A DNA stretch of 45,166 bases from a bacterium (GTDB taxonomy: Bacteria; Patescibacteria; JAEDAM01; Absconditabacterales; Absconditicoccaceae), in assembly GCA_017442645.1 (NCBI GenBank), contig JAFRZH010000032.1:1-45166 (forward strand), given 5' to 3'. Every line of letters starts with the position of its first letter. The stretch's first letter is position 1. The position numbers were made by a program, and so were the translations under genes. The notes below the pieces were generated by a model, which ran no database searches, had not been told where the DNA came from, and worked only from the letters and a program-made list of their open reading frames with translations. This document shows positions 43,343 to 45,166 of the stretch, piece after piece.

Positions 43343-43753
43343 ATGGAGATTCTAACATGAAGAGATTCTTTAAAGACTCTTGCGATGGCAGCTGTTATTG
43401 CAGAATTAGTTTTGGCTTTGGGATGTAATACTGAAAATCCTATTCCAGACTATCATATTGTCAAAGAAGGGGAAAGCATTTCAAGAATTATCGAAAAGCA
43501 AGCAAAAGCGTACAAAGATCGATGTGACCCTGATAGAACAAAAACTAGAGAAGGGGCAGATGTTCAACAACAACTTACAGATTCTATCATTTCCTGGAAT
43601 CACATCACAGATCCTGATAAAATTAAAATAGGAGACACTCTTTATTTACATCCCCAAGACTTCGGAAAGATGTTACGAGAAGATCCTTTTAAACCTCAAG
43701 AAGATGAAAATGAAACAGAAACAGATTCAACAAGTTTGGGTAATACTGACTAA
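43343..43753 (+). CDS. LysM-domain lipoprotein
   Basis: 136 aa. Reading TGA at 43358-43360 as Gly extends the gene upstream to ATG 43343: MEILTGRDSLKTLAMAAVIAELVLALGC, a lipoprotein signal peptide with lipobox LALGC and lipidated Cys28. The start at 43385 would lack the charged n-region. The mature part begins YHIVKEGESISRIIEKQ and continues to ISWNHITDPDKIKIGDTLYLHP, one LysM peptidoglycan-binding motif with an insert between its halves; the tail is acidic. Likely anchors at the membrane and touches the cell wall. Terminator follows. Confidence 0.85.
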
Positions 43754-43761
43754 TATAAAAA

Positions 43762-43788
43762 AGAGGGAGAAATTCTCCCTTTTTTTTA
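43762..43788. terminator. bidirectional terminator
   Basis: AGGGAGA - AAT - TCTCCCT with T-run on the plus side and A-run before it; shared by the lipoprotein gene and the convergent DJ-1-like gene. Confidence 0.88.
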
Positions 43789-44301
43789 TTTTTCTAAAAA
43801 TTGTTCTACTATTTTTTTCCCAAAAAGAAGAGAAGCCTGAGGACCATTCGCAGTAATTATCTCTCCATCTTGAACCACTTCCTCATCGATAAAAATGGCT
43901 CCATTTTTCTGCATAATTTCAATTTCTGTTCCTTGTCCATCATCTCGTCCTGTAATTTTTTTCCCTTGAAATAATCATGATTCAGCAATCAAACTTGGTG
44001 CAATACAAATTGCTCAAAGCACTTTTGCTTCTCTTGCACAACGGAAATATTCTTCATTTCCTGCATATTGTTCATAAGCTCCTCCTCATCCTACAAATAC
44101 TATCCCATCAAAATCTGCTCCGTGAAGGTCTTTCAGATTTTTCGTCTCTTTTACTTCTTTTCAAAATACCCCCATACAACCTCCTCCTTTTCCTGAAAAA
44201 ATTTCCACTTCAAATCAAGCTTTTTGAAAACATTGATAGGGATTTTGAAATTCTAAATCTTGAAATCCCTGATTAGCGATTACCATTGCAATTTTTGTCA
44301 T
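43786..44301 (-). CDS. DJ-1/PfpI family protein
   Basis: 171 aa. MTKIAMVIANQGFQDLEFQNPY (strand 1 and the family acidic residue near 15-18), FEVEIFSGKGGG, LHGADFDGIVFVGGGGAYE, then the nucleophile elbow LGAICIAPSLIAESGLFQGKKITG with Cys99, and GEIITANGPQASLLFGKKIVEQFLEK. The family includes glyoxalases, deglycases and chaperone-type proteins; which applies cannot be told. Six or more glycines are TGA, including those in GGGGAY and SGLF. Confidence 0.9.
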
Positions 44302-44381
44302 TCTCCGTTCAAAAAAATAAAACTTATGGTATTTTATCTTTTTATGCTCTTTTTTCCAAGAGATTTTTTTGAAATTTTTTG

Positions 44382-44411
44382 TTGATTATTATTTTTTTTT
44401 CCGTATATAAT
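44382..44411 (+). promoter_or_regulatory. probable promoter of tRNA-Thr and the basic protein gene
   Basis: TTGATT (44382-44387), 18-nt spacer, TATAAT (44406-44411), 17 nt before the tRNA 5' end. Confidence 0.6.
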
Positions 44412-44427
44412 ATTATGTTGTTGTAAT

Positions 44428-44499
44428 GCCACAATAGTTTATTCGGTAAAACACATCACTCGTAACGATGAGAAGCGGGTTCGATCCCCACTAGTGGCT
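44428..44499 (+). tRNA. tRNA-Thr(CGU), divergent
   Basis: Acceptor GCCACAA/TAGTGGC, D-stem GTTT/AAAC, anticodon loop CTCGTAA (anticodon CGT), T-loop TTCGATC, U73. Three mismatches weaken it: A6-A67, A31-C39 and C50-A64. It is probably a real but degenerate tRNA, followed 35 nt later by a coding gene on the same strand. Confidence 0.7.
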
Positions 44500-44534
44500 C
44501 AGTATTGATTTTAAAAATATTATAGATAGTAAGA

Positions 44535-44876
44535 ATGGCTTCGAGAACCAATAAGCAAGGAATTGCGAAAAAGAAAGCTCAACAACAGAAACAAGCTTCT
44601 AGATTGAAAGGCTCTAAGAGGTTTGATTATCCGAAAAGAAAAATGGATTTGACTGATGGTATCGACTGGGGAGTAATTTGAGTGTATAAAAATCCTAAAT
44701 GAGGTGAATATCATCGATTTATCAGAGGAAGAAAAGTTTGCTGGGAGACAAGACTTAGAGTCGATCCTGATGGATATAGATATACAAAAACTCCTTCTGG
44801 TGGGACAGAATTTGTGGTTGCTCCTATTAGTGGATGGACTAAAACAAAAATGAGGAAAAGTATGAGAACAAAATAG
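44535..44876 (+). CDS. small basic protein of unknown function
   Basis: 113 aa with two TGA read as Gly (VIGVYK, PKGGEYH). The N-terminal third is strongly basic and Gln-rich (ASRTNKQGIAKKKAQQQKQ), the centre has DWGVIGVYKNPKGGEYH..FIRGRKVCWE, and the end is SGWTKTKMRKSMRTK. No membrane span or signal. The charge and position after a tRNA suggest nucleic-acid binding (inference only). The codon CGA after GEYH may be Trp. Terminated by the hairpin at 44903. Confidence 0.65.
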
Positions 44877-44902
44877 ATAAAAATATTTATGATAAATATT
44901 TT

Positions 44903-44932
44903 AAGATGAAGATTCTTCTTCATCTTTTTTTT
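44903..44932 (+). terminator. intrinsic terminator of the small basic protein gene
   Basis: AAGATGAAG - ATTCTT - CTTCATCTT followed by a T-run. Confidence 0.88.
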
Positions 44933-44940
44933 GAAAATAA

Positions 44941-45166
44941 AAAAAAAGAGAGTAAATCTGATAGATCCTCTCGTTCTTTCCTACTAAAGACCGAGTATCT
45001 TACACTGCCGTTTTTAACCGCATTTATACCTTTTCAGTATAACGTATCTCACGGTTTAGGCTATCCTAAATACAAGAGTTCCCTGAGATAACAAATTCCT
45101 ACTTTGTTTATCTTTATGCTGTCCGAAGACATTTTCATAAAGAGAAGTTAAAGTTTTAACAAGTCA
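44941..45166 (-). ncRNA. unidentified structured stretch, possible non-coding RNA reaching beyond the window
   Basis: All minus-strand frames contain TAA or TAG between 45065 and 45078, so it is not simply coding. Hairpins visible on the minus strand: TGTC-TTCG-GACA near 45117-45128, GATAAACAAA..TTTGTTATC near 45087-45112, TTTAGG-ATAG-CCTAAA at 45056-45071, AACCG..CGGTT around TATAC..GTATA, and a terminal GAGAG..CTCTC followed by TTTTTTT at 44947-44941. The last would end a minus-strand RNA. No match to RNase P, tmRNA, SRP or 5S RNA cores by eye. Confidence 0.35.

Noticed and set aside
44960..45150. Resemblance to the 3' part of 23S rRNA (ACGAGAGGA, CGTGAGA and a TTCG-type hairpin in the right order)
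   Set aside because: The nearly invariant core of domain V and the exact sarcin-ricin sequence AGTACGAGAGGA are not present; spacing is also too long. The similarity is a few short words only.

Overview
The window reads coherently only if TGA is translated as glycine. Conserved glycines of RpoA (PRGFGHTLGNAMRR), topoisomerase I (SAGRVQS, KRGIGRPSTYA), S11, S13 and others fall on in-frame TGA codons. The window also carries the decoding tRNA, a tRNA-Gly with anticodon UCA (9226-9299). This is genetic code 25, known from the candidate phyla Absconditabacteria (SR1) and Gracilibacteria. The sequence is AT-rich and most genes lack a Shine-Dalgarno motif. A second recoding is likely: CGA falls on expected tryptophan positions in several genes (TopA AIA-W-H, TopA KE-W-EK, the C-terminal SLH-like repeat, a membrane domain). 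From memory this has been proposed for Absconditabacteria, so that phylum fits best.

Left part (1 to about 17.5 kb, almost all minus strand). A truncated family 2 glycosyltransferase is followed by a structured intergenic region, a tRNA-Arg and an RluA-type pseudouridine synthase. Then comes a long translation cluster, transcribed leftwards in this order: tRNA-Gly(UCA), a small membrane protein, tRNA-Tyr/Ala/Arg/Glu, infC, rpmI, rplT, tRNA-Leu, an unknown basic protein, rplU, infA, rpmJ, rpsM, rpsK, rpsD, rpoA, rplQ, rplM, rpsI. Upstream lie a disrupted membrane-protein gene and a probable dxs-elp3-topA operon.

Middle part (17.7-26 kb, plus strand). Each gene tends to have its own promoter (TTGNNN-17-TATAAT) and terminator. 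The genes are two unknown soluble proteins, a single-pass membrane protein, a membrane-anchored DsbA-like oxidoreductase, a UPF0371 protein, a TIM-barrel epimerase-like protein and an 871-aa unknown protein. The last contains a Gly-Asn-Asn-Asn tandem repeat in which every glycine is TGA.

Right part (26.2-42 kb, minus strand). One 15.7-kb gene encodes a 5,246-aa secreted surface protein. It has a signal peptide, a Ser/Gly/Thr linker, two Fibrobacter-type (C-type-lectin-like) domains, a very long series of InlB-type beta repeats with interspersed Cys modules, and a C-terminal SLH-like region. The end of the first lectin-like domain is a GC-rich, adenine-poor patch with the codon pattern of a variable region of a diversity-generating retroelement (DGR). 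No reverse transcriptase or template repeat is in the window, so the rest of such a system would lie elsewhere. I consider this the most exciting element here.

Far right (42-45.2 kb). It holds covarying palindromic repeats, a RelE-type toxin-antitoxin pair, a LysM lipoprotein, a DJ-1/PfpI protein, a divergent tRNA-Thr(CGU), a small basic protein and an unidentified structured stretch at the edge.

All translations and counts were done by hand. Family names rest on remembered motifs, not on database searches.
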